DNA of 64,000 nt from Mycobacterium kyorinense (GTDB lineage Bacteria > Actinomycetota > Actinomycetes > Mycobacteriales > Mycobacteriaceae), in contig NZ_LZKJ01000197.1 in the NCBI RefSeq assembly GCF_001672775.1, positions 1 to 64,000 of the forward strand, written 5' to 3'. A program made the translations under genes and the position numbers. The notes beneath the pieces are model-generated. The model was not told the DNA's origin. It was given only the letters and a program-made list of their open reading frames with translations, and made no database searches. Shown here one piece after another: positions 1-9,700 of the stretch. How positions within the stretch are numbered: the stretch's first letter is position 1; each line of letters opens with the position of its first letter.

Positions 1-77
1 GCAAATGAGCTGCTCCCGGCCGGATATCGGACCGCCGGTGCCGCTGCTGCGGATCTTCGACGTCGCCGGCGCGCTGG
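1..77 (+). repeat. 77-bp inverted repeat, left arm
   Basis: Bases 1-77 are the exact reverse complement of 370-446, with position i pairing with 447-i and no mismatch until position 78. The arm contains the start and first 24 codons of the VOC gene. The arm starts at the window edge, so it may be longer than can be seen. Confidence 0.97.
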
Positions 78-460
78 AGTTCTACTGTGATTACCTCGGT
101 TTTCGCCGCGACTGGGAACATCGCTTCGAGCCCGACCTGCCCGCCTATATCCAGGTGAGCAGGTCGGATGTGGTGCTGCACCTCACTGAGCACTACGGCG
201 ACGGCAGTCCCAACACCGTGCTGTGGATTCCGGTCGGTGACGTCGACGCGCTGCACGCCGAGCTGATCGGCCGGCGTCACGGTTACTCCAGGCCGGGGAT
301 CGAGAACGACGCCCCCGGCGGGCCGACGATGACCGTCGTTGATCCGTTCGGCAACCAGTTGAGGTTCTGCCAGCGCGCCGGCGACGTCGAAGATCCGCAG
401 CAGCGGCACCGGCGGTCCGATATCCGGCCGGGAGCAGCTCATTTGCAGCGTCAGACCTAG
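5..460 (+). CDS. VOC-fold (glyoxalase/bleomycin-resistance-like) protein with an aberrant C-terminus
   Basis: The 151-residue product has the pattern of a single-domain VOC superfamily protein. An N-terminal strand runs into a helix and the FYCDYLGF motif (about residues 26-33). A second half ends in [10 protein letters not shown] (about 112-121), the usual last strand of bleomycin-resistance/glyoxalase proteins. Family members bind a metal and a small ligand, but the substrate cannot be read here. Residues after about 121 are not family-like: they are encoded by the right inverted-repeat arm, an antisense copy of the gene's own 5' end. The natural protein probably ended near residue 125. The gene converges on dxs and overlaps its stop by 4 bases. 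The fold call is good; the C-terminus and function are uncertain. Confidence 0.75.
   Translation: MSCSRPDIGPPVPLLRIFDVAGALEFYCDYLGFRRDWEHRFEPDLPAYIQVSRSDVVLHLTEHYGDGSPNTVLWIPVGDVDALHAELIGRRHGYSRPGIENDAPGGPTMTVVDPFGNQLRFCQRAGDVEDPQQRHRRSDIRPGAAHLQRQT
370..446 (-). repeat. 77-bp inverted repeat, right arm
   Basis: Exact reverse complement of bases 1-77. It lies between the last VOC strand and the dxs stop codon, 10 bases from the latter. The left arm encodes a normal VOC N-terminus, so this arm looks like the copy. It may be a true inverted duplication or an assembly fold-back. Confidence 0.97.
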
Positions 461-2370
461 TCCAGGTGCTCGCGGATCTCGGCCTCGGTGACCGAGCTGC
501 CCAACGCCGCCACCCAGCCCGTGATCTGGCGTGCCACGTCCTGATCGGTCAGGCCCACCTCGGCGAGGACCTCGCCACGGGAGGCGTGGTCGAAGAATTG
601 CTGCGGCAGCCCGACGTCGCGGCACGGCACGTCGATCTCCGCGCGCCGCAACGCCGCCGAGACCGCCGAACCGACCCCGCCGGCCACACCGTTGTCCTCC
701 AGCGTGACGACGAGCTTGTGGGCCACCGCCAAGTCGCGCACCACATCAGAAACCGGCAGCACCCACCGCGGGTCGATCACCGTCACGCCGATGCCCTGGT
801 TACGCAGCCGCTCGGCCACCGTCAATGCCATCGACGCAAAAGCCCCGACCGCCACCAGCAGCACGTCGTGGTTCAGCCCCTCGGTCGGCAGCGCGAGCAC
901 ATCGATCCCTGAGCGCCGCTCGACGGCCGGAATGTCCTCGCCCACATCCCCTTTGGGGAACCTGATGGCAGTGGGACCGTCGTCGACGTCGAGGGCTTCG
1001 CCCAGTTCTTCGCGCAGCCGGACGGCGTCTCGGGGTGCGGCCACCCGGATACCGGGCACGATGCCCAGCATCGACAGATCCCACATCCCGTTGTGGCTGG
1101 CGCCGTCGGGACCGGTGACCCCGGCCCGGTCGAGCACCATCGTGACGGGCAGCTTGTGCAGTGCCACGTCCATCATGATCTGGTCGAACGCCCGGTTGAG
1201 GAACGTCGAGTAGATCGCTACCACCGGGTGCAAGCCGCCCATGGCCAGACCGGCCGCCGAGGTAATCGCGTGCTGCTCGGCGATGCCGACGTCGAACAAC
1301 CGGTCGGGGAAACGCTGCCCGAACGCCGTCAGCCCGGTGGGGCCCGGCATGGCCGCGGTGATCGCGACCACGTCGCGGCGTTTGGCGCCCAACTCGATCA
1401 GCGCCTCGGAGAACGCTGCCGTCCAGCCCGGTCCCGGCACCTTCGTGGCCAACCCGGTCACCGGGTCGATGACGCCGCAGGAATGCATCTGTTCGGCCTC
1501 ATCGGCCTCGGCCGGCCCGTAGCCGTGCCCCTTGCCGGTGGCGACGTGCACAAGGACCGGGCCGCCGAACCCGCGGGCGCTGCGCAGCGCCGTCTCCACG
1601 GCATGTTCGTCGTGACCGTCGACCGGCCCGACATACTTCAGCCCGAGGTCGGTGAACAGCAATTGCGGCGACAACGCGTCCTTGACGCCAGCTTTGACGC
1701 TGTGCATGAAGTGGTAGACCAACTCGCCGATGACGGGCATGCCGCGCACGGTGGCGCGGCCCCGGTTCAGCAGTTGCTCATACTTCGGCTGCAGCCGCAG
1801 CGCGGCCAGGTGATTGGCGAGGCCGCCGAAGGTCGGAGCGTAGCTGCGGCCGTTGTCGTTGACGACGACGATCACCGGGCGGCGTGCTGCGGCGATATTG
1901 TTCAGCGCCTCCCAGCACATCCCACCGGTGAGCGCGCCGTCGCCCACCACCGCGACGACGTGCCGGTTGCGGTGCCCGGCCAGCTCGAAGGCCTTGGCCA
2001 GCCCGTCGGCGTACGACAGGGCGGCACTGGCGTGGCTGGACTCCACCCAGTCGTGCTCGCTTTCGGCGCGGGACGGATAACCCGACAGCCCGCCTTTTTT
2101 GCGCAGCGTCTCGAAGTCGGCAGCCCGGCCGGTCAGCATCTTGTGCACGTAAGCCTGGTGACCGGTGTCGAAGACGATCGGATCGTGCGGCGAGTCGAAC
2201 ACCCGATGCAGCGCCAGCGTCAGCTCGACGACGCCGAGGTTAGGCCCCAGATGCCCCCCGGTGGCCGCGACCTTGTGGATCAAAAACTCACGAATCTCGT
2301 GAGCCAGATCGCGCAATTCCAACTGGGAAAGGTGCTGCAGATCAGCGGGCCCGCGGATCTGTTCAAGCAT
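457..2370 (-). CDS. dxs: 1-deoxy-D-xylulose-5-phosphate synthase
   Basis: DXS condenses pyruvate and glyceraldehyde 3-phosphate, using thiamine diphosphate, in the first step of the cytoplasmic MEP isoprenoid pathway. The 637-residue length is normal. The thiamine-binding segment [16 protein letters not shown] lies near residues 143-158 and ends in the expected NDN. The general-base region [18 protein letters not shown] is near 360. The C-terminal transketolase domain ends in EIREHLD. The ATG at 2370 is preceded by TAGGAT with a 6-base gap, which suggests leaderless transcription. The position matches dxs1 (Rv2682c) of M. tuberculosis. Confidence 0.97.
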   Translation of the reverse strand: MLEQIRGPADLQHLSQLELRDLAHEIREFLIHKVAATGGHLGPNLGVVELTLALHRVFDSPHDPIVFDTGHQAYVHKMLTGRAADFETLRKKGGLSGYPSRAESEHDWVESSHASAALSYADGLAKAFELAGHRNRHVVAVVGDGALTGGMCWEALNNIAAARRPVIVVVNDNGRSYAPTFGGLANHLAALRLQPKYEQLLNRGRATVRGMPVIGELVYHFMHSVKAGVKDALSPQLLFTDLGLKYVGPVDGHDEHAVETALRSARGFGGPVLVHVATGKGHGYGPAEADEAEQMHSCGVIDPVTGLATKVPGPGWTAAFSEALIELGAKRRDVVAITAAMPGPTGLTAFGQRFPDRLFDVGIAEQHAITSAAGLAMGGLHPVVAIYSTFLNRAFDQIMMDVALHKLPVTMVLDRAGVTGPDGASHNGMWDLSMLGIVPGIRVAAPRDAVRLREELGEALDVDDGPTAIRFPKGDVGEDIPAVERRSGIDVLALPTEGLNHDVLLVAVGAFASMALTVAERLRNQGIGVTVIDPRWVLPVSDVVRDLAVAHKLVVTLEDNGVAGGVGSAVSAALRRAEIDVPCRDVGLPQQFFDHASRGEVLAEVGLTDQDVARQITGWVAALGSSVTEAEIREHLD

Positions 2371-2376
2371 CCCGCC

Positions 2377-2382
2377 ATCCTA
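2377..2382 (-). promoter_or_regulatory. -10 hexamer TAGGAT for leaderless dxs
   Basis: On the minus strand TAGGAT ends 6 bases before the dxs ATG. This places the expected transcription start at the A of the start codon, the standard leaderless mycobacterial layout. Confidence 0.55.
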
Positions 2383-2439
2383 CGCACGCCAGCGCCTGCT
2401 CTCCCGGCGTGCGGCGCGCCGAGGCGGCCCGAAACGACG

Positions 2440-2445
2440 TACGGT
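2440..2445 (+). promoter_or_regulatory. -10 hexamer TACGGT for leaderless CBS gene
   Basis: TACGGT (TANNNT) ends 6 bases before the GTG at 2452. It supports that GTG as the start and suggests a leaderless transcript. Confidence 0.5.
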
Positions 2446-2451
2446 CGTGGT

Positions 2452-2895
2452 GTGCACGCCGAGGAGATCGCCGAAGAGTTTCCGGTGGTAACCATCGACT
2501 CCGACGCGCTGGAGGTGGCCCGGCTGCTGGCCGAGCATCGACTGCCCGGCATCGTGGTCACCGACACCGACGGTAGGCCCTATGCCGTGCTGCCGGCCTC
2601 GCAGGTGGTCCGCTTCATCGTGCCGCGGTATGTACAGGACGACCCGTCGCTGGCCGGGGTGCTCAACGAATCCATGGCCGACCGCGCGGCCGACAAGCTG
2701 GGCGGCAAAACCGTCGGTGACGTATTGCCGGACCACCTGCTCAAGGTGCCGGCCGCCAACGCCGACGACACGATCATCGAGGTGGCCACCACGATGGCGC
2801 GGCTGCGAAGCCCGCTGATCGCGGTCGTCAAAGACGGCGAGTTGCACGGGGTGATCACCGCATCGCGGTTGCTGGCCGCAGCGCTGCAACACTGA
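2452..2895 (+). CDS. CBS-domain protein (Rv2683-like)
   Basis: This 147-residue protein is a tandem CBS pair. The first CBS unit covers about residues 10-60 (VTIDSDALEVARLLAEHRLPG, then VTDTDGRPYAVLP). The second covers about 95-147 (VPAANADDTIIEVATTMARL, then VVKDGELHGVIT). CBS pairs bind adenosyl nucleotides and normally gate an enzyme or transporter, but no effector domain is attached here. The open frame continues far upstream without stop, antisense to dxs. GTG 2452 was chosen because the CBS homology begins just after it and a -10 box sits in front. It is divergent from dxs. The ligand is unknown. Confidence 0.85.
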   Translation: MHAEEIAEEFPVVTIDSDALEVARLLAEHRLPGIVVTDTDGRPYAVLPASQVVRFIVPRYVQDDPSLAGVLNESMADRAADKLGGKTVGDVLPDHLLKVPAANADDTIIEVATTMARLRSPLIAVVKDGELHGVITASRLLAAALQH

Positions 2896-2995
2896 GGCGA
2901 CCCGCCGACTGATAGCGTGAGCACCGGTGTGCCGGGAAGCCTGGTCGGCGTGAGATGTCCTGCGACCGGGAGTGCACTATGGGCGCCGCCAACCG

Positions 2996-4285
2996 ATGAC
3001 TGTCATTGCGATCACGGTATTCGCGCTCGCCTATGCGCTTATCGCCAGTGACCGCGTCAACAAGACACTGGTAGCGCTCGCCGGCGCGGGAGTCATCGTC
3101 GCGCTGCCGGTGATCAGCTCCGACGACATCTTCTACTCCCGGGAAACCGGAATCGACTGGGATGTCATCTTTCTGCTGCTCGGCATGATGATCATCGTCA
3201 GCATCCTGCGGCAGACCGGCGTTTTCGAATACATCGCGATCTGGTCGGCCAAGCGCGCAAATGGCTCGCCGTTGCGCATCATGATTCTGCTGGTATTGGT
3301 GACGGCGTTCGCCTCTGCACTGCTGGACAACGTCACCACCGTGTTGTTGATCGCACCGGTGACGCTGTTGGTCTGCGATCGGCTGGCGATCAACGCCGCG
3401 CCGTTCCTTCTGGCCGAGGTGTTCGCGTCGAACATCGGTGGCGCCGCGACCCTGGTCGGCGACCCGCCCAACATCATCATCGCCAGCCGCGCCGGCTTGT
3501 CGTTCAACGCGTTCCTGGCGCACATGACGCCGATCGTTCTCATAGTCACCGCGGTGTTCATCGTCCTGCTGCCGCTGCTGTTTCGGGGCTCGTTCACGGT
3601 GGATGCGCAGCGAGTCGCCGACGTGATGTCGCTGGAGGAACGCGAAGCCATTCGCGACCCGGCGCTGCTGACCAAATGCGGCGTGGTGCTGGCCGCCGTC
3701 TTCGCCGCGTTCGTCGCGCATACCCCGCTGCACGTGGAGCCCTCGACGGTGGCGCTGTTGGGCGCCGGTGTGCTGGTGGTGATCTCGGGGTTGGAGCGCT
3801 CCGACTACCTGTCCAATGTCGAGTGGGAGACCCTGCTGTTCTTCGCCGGGTTGTTCGTCATGGTCGGCGCGCTGGTGAAGACCGGCGTGGTCGAGGATCT
3901 GGCCCGCGCGGCCACTGAGGCGACCGGCGGCAACGCGTTGCTGACCGTGATGCTGATCCTGGGGGTGTCGGCGCCGGTGTCCGGGATCATCGACAACATT
4001 CCCTACGTCGCCACGATGACGCCGATCGTCGCCGGGCTGGCCGCGGCCATGCCGGATCAGCCCCACCCCGACGCGTTGTGGTGGGCGCTGGCGTTGGGGG
4101 CCGACTTCGGTGGCAACCTGACCGCGGTGGGCGCCAGCGCCAACGTCGTCATGCTCGGCATCGCCCGCCGCGCTGACAATCCGATCTCGTTCTGGGAGTT
4201 CACTCGCAAGGGCCTGGTCGTGACCACGATGTCGGTCGCGCTCTCGGCGCTCTATTTGTGGTTGCGCTATTTCGTGTTCGGGTGA
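2996..4285 (+). CDS. ArsB/NhaD-family (ion transporter superfamily) permease
   Basis: The 429-residue product is an integral membrane protein with about ten to twelve hydrophobic segments, of the ArsB/NhaD/CitMHS class. Two family motifs are visible: [20 protein letters not shown] (about 152-171) and its second-half counterpart [19 protein letters not shown]. The length equals that recalled for Rv2684. M. tuberculosis has two such genes in tandem (arsA/arsB1) and only one is present here. ATG 2996 was chosen over an in-frame GTG at 2972 because the first membrane segment starts there. Arsenite, sodium/proton or another anion could be the substrate; no arsR or arsC lies nearby, so arsenic resistance is not supported. 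Confidence 0.85.
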   Translation: MTVIAITVFALAYALIASDRVNKTLVALAGAGVIVALPVISSDDIFYSRETGIDWDVIFLLLGMMIIVSILRQTGVFEYIAIWSAKRANGSPLRIMILLVLVTAFASALLDNVTTVLLIAPVTLLVCDRLAINAAPFLLAEVFASNIGGAATLVGDPPNIIIASRAGLSFNAFLAHMTPIVLIVTAVFIVLLPLLFRGSFTVDAQRVADVMSLEEREAIRDPALLTKCGVVLAAVFAAFVAHTPLHVEPSTVALLGAGVLVVISGLERSDYLSNVEWETLLFFAGLFVMVGALVKTGVVEDLARAATEATGGNALLTVMLILGVSAPVSGIIDNIPYVATMTPIVAGLAAAMPDQPHPDALWWALALGADFGGNLTAVGASANVVMLGIARRADNPISFWEFTRKGLVVTTMSVALSALYLWLRYFVFG

Positions 4286-4378
4286 CGGCGTAACTTCCAC
4301 CGCGAACGTGCGTGTTTGTACGCCGACGCGCCGCTGAATCCGGCATTCTATGCACCCTCGCGGCCAACCCGTTCGCCG

Positions 4379-5557
4379 TCAGCGGGTCAGTAGCGCGGCG
4401 CACTCGACGTGGTGGGTCAGCGGGAACGAATCGAACACGCGGATCTTCTCGACGGCGTAGCCGTGGCCTCGGTACAAGCCAATGTCGCGCGCGAAAGACG
4501 CTGCCTCACAGCCGATGTGCACCACTCGAGGCACATCGGCGCCAGCCAGCAGGTCGATGACGTCGCGGCCCGCGCCTGCACGCGGCGGATCCAGCACCGC
4601 CACGTCGGCGCGGGTCGGTTGTGTGGCCACCGCCCGGCGCACCGAATCGTTGACCACACTGATGTGGGGCAGGTCGGATAACGCGGCTCGGGCGGCGCGC
4701 GATGCTGCCCGGGAGGTGTCGACGCTCACCACCCGCCCCGACTCACCCACCGCCTCCCCCAGCACGGCTGCGAAAACGCCTGCGCCGCCGTAGAGATCCC
4801 ACGCGGTCTGGCCGGCACCGAGCTGCGCCCAGTCGGCGACCAACGAGCTGTAGAACCGCGCTGCGTCGCGGTGGGCCTGCCAGAACGCGGTGACCGGCAC
4901 CTTCCAGCCGCGCTCACCGGCCCGCTGCACGGCCTGGTAGCTGCCCTCGACCACATCGGTCGCGGTGCGCCGGCCCTGCCGTGCGGTGCACACCACATGA
5001 CGCTGCGCATCGTCGTCAACGGCCACATGCAGTTGCGCGGCCGGCGGCCAACTCGCGGCGGCCAGACCGTCGACCATCCCGGGAATCAGCTGCGCACAAC
5101 GAATATCGGTGATTACCTCGTCGCTGCGGTAACGATGAAAACCGGCGTGACCGTCGGCGTCCACCGCCAGCCGGACCCTTGTGCGCCACCCCGTCGGGCC
5201 GGTCGCCGAAAGCGCTTCGGCCGCACCGCACCACTGCTGATCGCCCAGGCGCGCCAGCTGATTGGCCACCACCTCACCCTTGAGCACCCGCGCGGCCTCC
5301 GGTTCGGCGAATGCCAAATCGCAACAACCGGCCCCGTCGACCCCGGCGATCGGGCACAAGGACGCGATCCGGTGCTGCGAAGCCTCCAGCACCTCGATGG
5401 TCTCGGCGTGCCAGTAGGAACCCCGCTCGGCGGTGACCCGCACCCGAACCCGCTCACCCGGCAGCGCATAACGGACGAACACCACCCGACCGTCATGCCG
5501 GGCCACACAGCTGCCTCCGTTCGCCGGCGCACCGACCGTCAGCGTGAGCTCGGTCAA
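4379..5557 (-). CDS. TrmA/RumA-family RNA uracil-C5 methyltransferase
   Basis: This 392-residue protein looks like a SAM-dependent 5-methyluridine methyltransferase. An N-terminal TRAM-like segment (about residues 5-60) is followed by a cysteine-rich stretch (CPIAGVDGAGCC). The Rossmann motif DLYGGAGVFAAVL lies near 250, and the catalytic-domain motif DPPRAGAG and the GCEAASFARD segment are near 325-360. The start is taken as TTG 5557, whose TTGA overlaps the TGA stop of the upstream permease, implying translational coupling. It is convergent with the ArsB-like gene. Whether it acts on tRNA or 23S rRNA cannot be told. It corresponds to Rv2689c. Confidence 0.85.
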   Translation of the reverse strand: MTELTLTVGAPANGGSCVARHDGRVVFVRYALPGERVRVRVTAERGSYWHAETIEVLEASQHRIASLCPIAGVDGAGCCDLAFAEPEAARVLKGEVVANQLARLGDQQWCGAAEALSATGPTGWRTRVRLAVDADGHAGFHRYRSDEVITDIRCAQLIPGMVDGLAAASWPPAAQLHVAVDDDAQRHVVCTARQGRRTATDVVEGSYQAVQRAGERGWKVPVTAFWQAHRDAARFYSSLVADWAQLGAGQTAWDLYGGAGVFAAVLGEAVGESGRVVSVDTSRAASRAARAALSDLPHISVVNDSVRRAVATQPTRADVAVLDPPRAGAGRDVIDLLAGADVPRVVHIGCEAASFARDIGLYRGHGYAVEKIRVFDSFPLTHHVECAALLTR

Positions 5558-7548
5558 TCGAAGATTCCCCGCCGAGCGTCTCCGGGAGCGATGTGCGGCT
5601 GCAACGTCTTGAGCCGCTCCGACGAAGACAGTTGCCATGGAACAGAAGTCACCATCACGCCCGGCATGAACAGCAACCGCCCTTTGAGCCGCAACGCACT
5701 CTGGTTGTGCAGCACCTGTTCCCACCAATGGCCCACGACATACTCCGGAATGAACACGGTCACCACAGTGCGCGGCGACTCCTTGCTGACTCGCTTGACG
5801 TACTCGAGCACCGGGCGAGTGACCTCGCGGTAGGGCGAGGCGATCACCTTGAGCGGCACACTGATATCGCTGCCCTCCCATTTGCTGACCAGCTCACGCG
5901 TTTCGACGTCGTCGACGCTGACCGTGACGGCCTCCAAAACGTCGGGACGTGTTGCCCGCGCATAGGCCAGTGCCCGCAGAGTCGGCAGATGCAATTTCGA
6001 CACCAGCACCAGGGCGTGGTTGCGGCTGGGCAACACCACACCCTCGTTCTCGGCGGCCTGCTGCTGCAGTTCCCGGCTGACCGCGTCGTAGTGCTTGCGG
6101 ATCAACTTCATGACCAAGAACAGCGCAGTCATTGCGACGACCGCGATCCAGGCGCCGGCGGCGAACTTGGTGACCACCACGACGCACAGCACCGTTCCGG
6201 TGGAAACCAGGCCGATCGTGTTGACCACCCGTGAGCGCATCATCTTGCGCCGGGCCGCTGGCTCAGTTTCGTTGCGCAGCAACCGCGTCCAGTGCCGCAC
6301 CATGCCGATCTGGCTGAGCGTGAAGGACCAGAACACCCCGACGATGTAGAGCTGGATCAGGGCAGTCACCTGCGCGCGGAACAGGATGATCGCGGCCAGA
6401 GCCGCCGCGGACAAGAACAAAATGCCGTTGGAGAAAGCCAACCGGTCACCGCGGGTGTGCAGCTGGCGCGGCAGATAGCTGTGTTGGGCGAGCACCGAAC
6501 CCAACACGGGGAAGCCGTTGAATGCGGTATTGGCCGCCAGCACCAAGATGAGCGCGGTCACCACGGTGATGAGCAGGAAACCGATCTGAAAGCTGCCGAA
6601 CACCGCTTGGGCAATTTGGGCGACGAGGGTTTTCTGTTGGTAGTTCTCGGGGGTACCGATCAGTTGACGCGCCGGATCGTCGACGATCTTGACCCCGGTC
6701 TTGTCGGCCAGCACGACGATGCCCATCAGCAGGCTGACCGCGATCATGCCCAGCATCAGCAGAGTCGTTGCGGCGTTGCGTGACTTCGGCTTCCGGAATG
6801 CCGGCACCCCGTTGCTGATCGCCTCCACACCGGTCAAGGCCGCGCACCCTGAGGAAAACGACCGGGCGACCAGGAAAACCAGTGCGAATCCGACGATCTG
6901 GCCGTGTTCGGCGCGCATGTCGAAACCGGCTGATTCGGCCTGTAGTGGATCGCCGAGCACGTAAATCCGGAACAGCCCCCAAACCAGCATGATGCCGAGA
7001 CCGATGATGAACGCGTAGGTGGGAATGGCGAACGCCACCCCGGACTCGCGGACACCACGCAGGTTCATCGCCATTACCAACAGAATCGCGATGACGCAGA
7101 ACAGCACTTTGTGATCGGCGATGAACGGAATCGCCGAGCCGATGTTCGACATGGCCGACGCCGTCGAAACAGCAACGGTCAGAACGTAATCCACCATCAG
7201 CGCGGCGGCAACGGTCAAGCCCGCATTCGCGCCCAAGTTAGTGGTGACCACTTCATAGTCACCGCCGCCGGACGGGTAGGCGTGCACGTTCTGCCGGTAG
7301 CTGGCCACCACGATCAACATGACCGCCGCCACCGCCAGCCCGATCCACGGTGTCAGCGAATACGCCGCCAGGCCGGCCACTGACAGCATGAGAAAGACTT
7401 CCTCGGGGGCGTACGCCACCGAGGACAGCGCATCCGAGGCGAACACCGGCAGCGCGACCCGCTTCGGCAGCAGGGTATGGCTCAGCCGGTCGCTGCGAAA
7501 CGGCCGACCCAGCACCAACCGGCGCGCGGCCGTCGAAAGTTTGGACAC
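5554..7548 (-). CDS. APC-superfamily permease (Rv2690c-like)
   Basis: The product has about 664 residues. Twelve hydrophobic segments occupy roughly the first 480, followed by a soluble C-terminal domain of about 180 residues, as in the large KUP/APC-like permeases of actinobacteria. The N-terminal VFASDALSSVAYAPEE motif is typical of this group. The gene is divergent from the potassium regulators ceoB/ceoC, so a potassium or amino-acid role is plausible; this is inference. GTG 7548 gives a start beginning SKLSTAARR, while an in-frame GTG at 7569 would add seven residues. Confidence 0.85.
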   Translation of the reverse strand: MSKLSTAARRLVLGRPFRSDRLSHTLLPKRVALPVFASDALSSVAYAPEEVFLMLSVAGLAAYSLTPWIGLAVAAVMLIVVASYRQNVHAYPSGGGDYEVVTTNLGANAGLTVAAALMVDYVLTVAVSTASAMSNIGSAIPFIADHKVLFCVIAILLVMAMNLRGVRESGVAFAIPTYAFIIGLGIMLVWGLFRIYVLGDPLQAESAGFDMRAEHGQIVGFALVFLVARSFSSGCAALTGVEAISNGVPAFRKPKSRNAATTLLMLGMIAVSLLMGIVVLADKTGVKIVDDPARQLIGTPENYQQKTLVAQIAQAVFGSFQIGFLLITVVTALILVLAANTAFNGFPVLGSVLAQHSYLPRQLHTRGDRLAFSNGILFLSAAALAAIILFRAQVTALIQLYIVGVFWSFTLSQIGMVRHWTRLLRNETEPAARRKMMRSRVVNTIGLVSTGTVLCVVVVTKFAAGAWIAVVAMTALFLVMKLIRKHYDAVSRELQQQAAENEGVVLPSRNHALVLVSKLHLPTLRALAYARATRPDVLEAVTVSVDDVETRELVSKWEGSDISVPLKVIASPYREVTRPVLEYVKRVSKESPRTVVTVFIPEYVVGHWWEQVLHNQSALRLKGRLLFMPGVMVTSVPWQLSSSERLKTLQPHIAPGDARRGIFD

Positions 7549-7625
7549 GAGAGCCAAGAGTAAGCCCACCGGCGATTGGCGGTAGCGTTCCGTAGACGAG
7601 CAGAACGCAGCCGAAAGGACCTCAG

Positions 7626-8291
7626 GTGCGGGTAGTGGTGATGGGGTGCGGCCGGGTCGGGTCTTCGGTGGCCGACGGCCTGTCCCGGATCGGCCACGAT
7701 GTCGCGGTCATCGACCGTGACGGGACTGCCTTCAACCGGCTCAGCCCGGATTTCGCCGGTGAGCGGGTCTTGGGCCTGGGTTTCGACCGTGATGTGCTGC
7801 TGCGGGCGGGCATCGAGGAGACTGACGCCTTTGCCGCGGTGTCATCCGGTGACAACTCCAACATCATCTCGGCGCGGCTGGCCCGGGAAACCTTCGGCGT
7901 ACAGCGCGTGGTGGCACGGATCTACGACGCCAAACGCGCGGCGGTCTACGAGCGGCTCGGCATCCCCACGATCGCCACCGTGCCGTGGACTACCGATCGC
8001 CTCCTCAACGCGCTCACCCGGGAGACCGAAACCAGCAAGTGGCGCGACCCGACCGGCACCGTCGCCGTCGTCGAAGTGGTGTTGCACGAGGACTGGGTGG
8101 GACATCGGCTCACCGATCTGGAAACCGCGACGGGCGCCCGGGTGGCGTTCTTGATCCGGTTCGGCAGCGGATTGCTGCCCGAACCGAAGACGGTCATTCA
8201 GGCCGGCGATCAGGTCTATGTGGCCGCGATCTCCGGGCGCGCCGCCGAGGCGGTGGCGATCGCCGCTCTGCCGCCGAGCGAAGAGTTATGA
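7626..8291 (+). CDS. ceoB: Trk potassium uptake regulator, KTN/RCK protein CeoB
   Basis: This 221-residue cytoplasmic protein has an N-terminal KTN Rossmann domain starting with VVVMGCGRVGSSVADGL (GxGxxG, residues 3-19). An RCK_C domain occupies about 135-215. Such proteins gate Trk/Ktr potassium channels in response to NAD(H) or nucleotides. The GTG start is preceded by AAAGGA with a 6-base gap. It is followed after 100 bases by its paralogue ceoC and is divergent from the APC permease. No TrkH/TrkG pore gene is in the window. Confidence 0.93.
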   Translation: MRVVVMGCGRVGSSVADGLSRIGHDVAVIDRDGTAFNRLSPDFAGERVLGLGFDRDVLLRAGIEETDAFAAVSSGDNSNIISARLARETFGVQRVVARIYDAKRAAVYERLGIPTIATVPWTTDRLLNALTRETETSKWRDPTGTVAVVEVVLHEDWVGHRLTDLETATGARVAFLIRFGSGLLPEPKTVIQAGDQVYVAAISGRAAEAVAIAALPPSEEL

Positions 8292-8356
8292 AGCGCGTCG
8301 ACGACGAAGACGCCGGCGGAGTTGGCGTTGAAAACGACGACATAACTCGGGGTTGT

Positions 8357-8390
8357 GGGGGTCCCCCCGCTCGCGGGGGAGAGTGGCGCA
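8357..8390 (+). repeat. Hairpin element copy 1, before ceoC
   Basis: The sequence GGGGGTCCCCCCGCTCGC, then GGGGGAGAGTGGCGC, ends 1 base before the ceoC ATG. CCCCCGC (8364-8370) pairs with GCGGGGG (8373-8379). The alternative pairing GGGGG (8357-8361) with CCCCC is mutually exclusive with it. The same element occurs before the DUF3710 gene and before the hydrolase at 26712. Confidence 0.75.
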
Positions 8391-8391
8391 A

Positions 8392-9054
8392 ATGAAGGTC
8401 GCGATTGCCGGCGCCGGCGCGGTGGGCCGCTCGATCGCGCGGGAACTCATCGAAAGTGGCCACGAAGTCAGCCTGATCGAGCGCAACCCCGAACACCTCG
8501 ATGTCGATGCCATCCCCGCTGCGCACTGGCGGCTGGGCGATGCGTGCGAGTTGAGTCTGCTGGAATCGATCCACCTCGAGGACTTCGACGTCGTCATCGC
8601 CGCTACCGGTGACGACAAGGCCAACGTGGTCTTGAGCCTGCTGGCCAAAACCGAGTTCGCGGTACCGCGGGTGGTGGCCAGGGTCAACGATCCGCGCAAT
8701 GAATGGCTTTTCACCGACGCCTGGGGCGTCGACGTCGCGGTGTCCACCCCGCGGATGCTGGCCTCCCTGGTCGAAGAGGCCGTCGCCGTCGGAGATCTGG
8801 TGCGGCTGATGGAATTCCGTAAGGGCCAGGCCAACCTCGTCGAGATCACGTTGCCCGACGACACACCGTGGGGCGGCAAGCCGGTACGAAAACTGGACCT
8901 GCCGCGTGATGCGGCGCTGGTGACGATCCTGCGCGGGCCGCGAGTCATCGTCCCGCAGGGCGACGAACCGCTGGAGGGCGGCGACGAGTTGTTGTTCGTC
9001 GCCGTTACTGAGGTGGAGGCGGAGCTGCGCCAGCTGCTTCTGCCCGCACACTGA
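8392..9054 (+). CDS. ceoC: Trk potassium uptake regulator, KTN/RCK protein CeoC
   Basis: A second 220-residue KTN/RCK regulator, homologous to CeoB. The Rossmann motif VAIAGAGAVGRSIARELI is at residues 3-20, and an acidic residue follows the second strand (SLIERNP). An RCK_C domain occupies about 135-218. The length matches Rv2692. ATG 8392 was chosen because the Rossmann fold starts immediately; an upstream extension would be encoded by the hairpin element. The 3' end overlaps the convergent DUF3159 gene by 50 bases. Confidence 0.92.
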   Translation: MKVAIAGAGAVGRSIARELIESGHEVSLIERNPEHLDVDAIPAAHWRLGDACELSLLESIHLEDFDVVIAATGDDKANVVLSLLAKTEFAVPRVVARVNDPRNEWLFTDAWGVDVAVSTPRMLASLVEEAVAVGDLVRLMEFRKGQANLVEITLPDDTPWGGKPVRKLDLPRDAALVTILRGPRVIVPQGDEPLEGGDELLFVAVTEVEAELRQLLLPAH

Positions 9055-9679
9055 CCAGAACGGGACTGGCTGCGCGCTGCGCCGCCTTGATCGCCAGATA
9101 GGTCACCACGGCAGCCACAGCGGTCAGCGGCAAGCCCATTGCGATCCGGGCGACGCCCAACCAGCCGGTCTCGTCGGCGTCGTAAAGCAACCGCTGCACC
9201 ACAAAACGGGCCCCGAAGACCAGCACCCAGGTCAGGGTCGCGAGATCGAAGGCGTAGACGGCGCGACGCACATCACGCCAGCTGCGGTCGTCGCCGGCCC
9301 ACCAGCTCCACAAGTAGCCCACAACGGGTCGGCGGATCAGCACGGACACCGCGAAGACTGTCGCCCACACCAGCGACACCCAGATGCCCAGCAGGAAATA
9401 ACCCTTGGACTCCCCGAGCGCGTAGGCGATTGCCGCACAGATCACAACGCCGATGAACCCGGAGACCGCCGGTCGGGTGGACTCCCCCCGGACCAGTCGC
9501 CACAGCAGGATGAGGGCGGCCACCACCAGCGCCGCGCCGGTGGCCTGCACCACCCCCGACACGCCGGACACGATGACGAACACCACGACAGGCAGCGAAG
9601 AATAGACCATTCCGCTCACACCGCCCAGGTGTGCCATCACCCGTTCGGCGCCGCCGGTGCGGTTATCTGCCATCGTCAT
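9005..9679 (-). CDS. DUF3159 membrane protein (Rv2693c-like)
   Basis: This 224-residue protein has six hydrophobic segments, beginning SLPVVVFVIVSGVSGVVQA and ending PLTAVAAVVTYLAIKA. It matches the actinobacterial DUF3159 family in length and in its conserved WSWWAGDDRSWRDVRRAVYA loop. No function is established for the family. The start MTMADNRTGG has a second ATG two codons later. It lies downstream of the OB-fold gene on the same strand (21-base gap), likely as one operon, and overlaps ceoC tail to tail. Confidence 0.85.
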   Translation of the reverse strand: MTMADNRTGGAERVMAHLGGVSGMVYSSLPVVVFVIVSGVSGVVQATGAALVVAALILLWRLVRGESTRPAVSGFIGVVICAAIAYALGESKGYFLLGIWVSLVWATVFAVSVLIRRPVVGYLWSWWAGDDRSWRDVRRAVYAFDLATLTWVLVFGARFVVQRLLYDADETGWLGVARIAMGLPLTAVAAVVTYLAIKAAQRAASPVLVSVRAEAAGAAPPPPQ

Positions 9680-9700
9680 CCCCGCCCGTCGCGTCGCATC

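Noticed and set aside
1093-2451. Long in-frame extension upstream of the CBS gene
   Set aside because: It is antisense to dxs and has no family similarity. CBS homology and the -10 box place the start at 2452.
4286-4378. Imperfect GCGTGT/ACGCGC pairing as a bidirectional terminator between the ArsB-like and TrmA-like genes
   Set aside because: The stem is only 6 bp with a mismatch, too weak to call.
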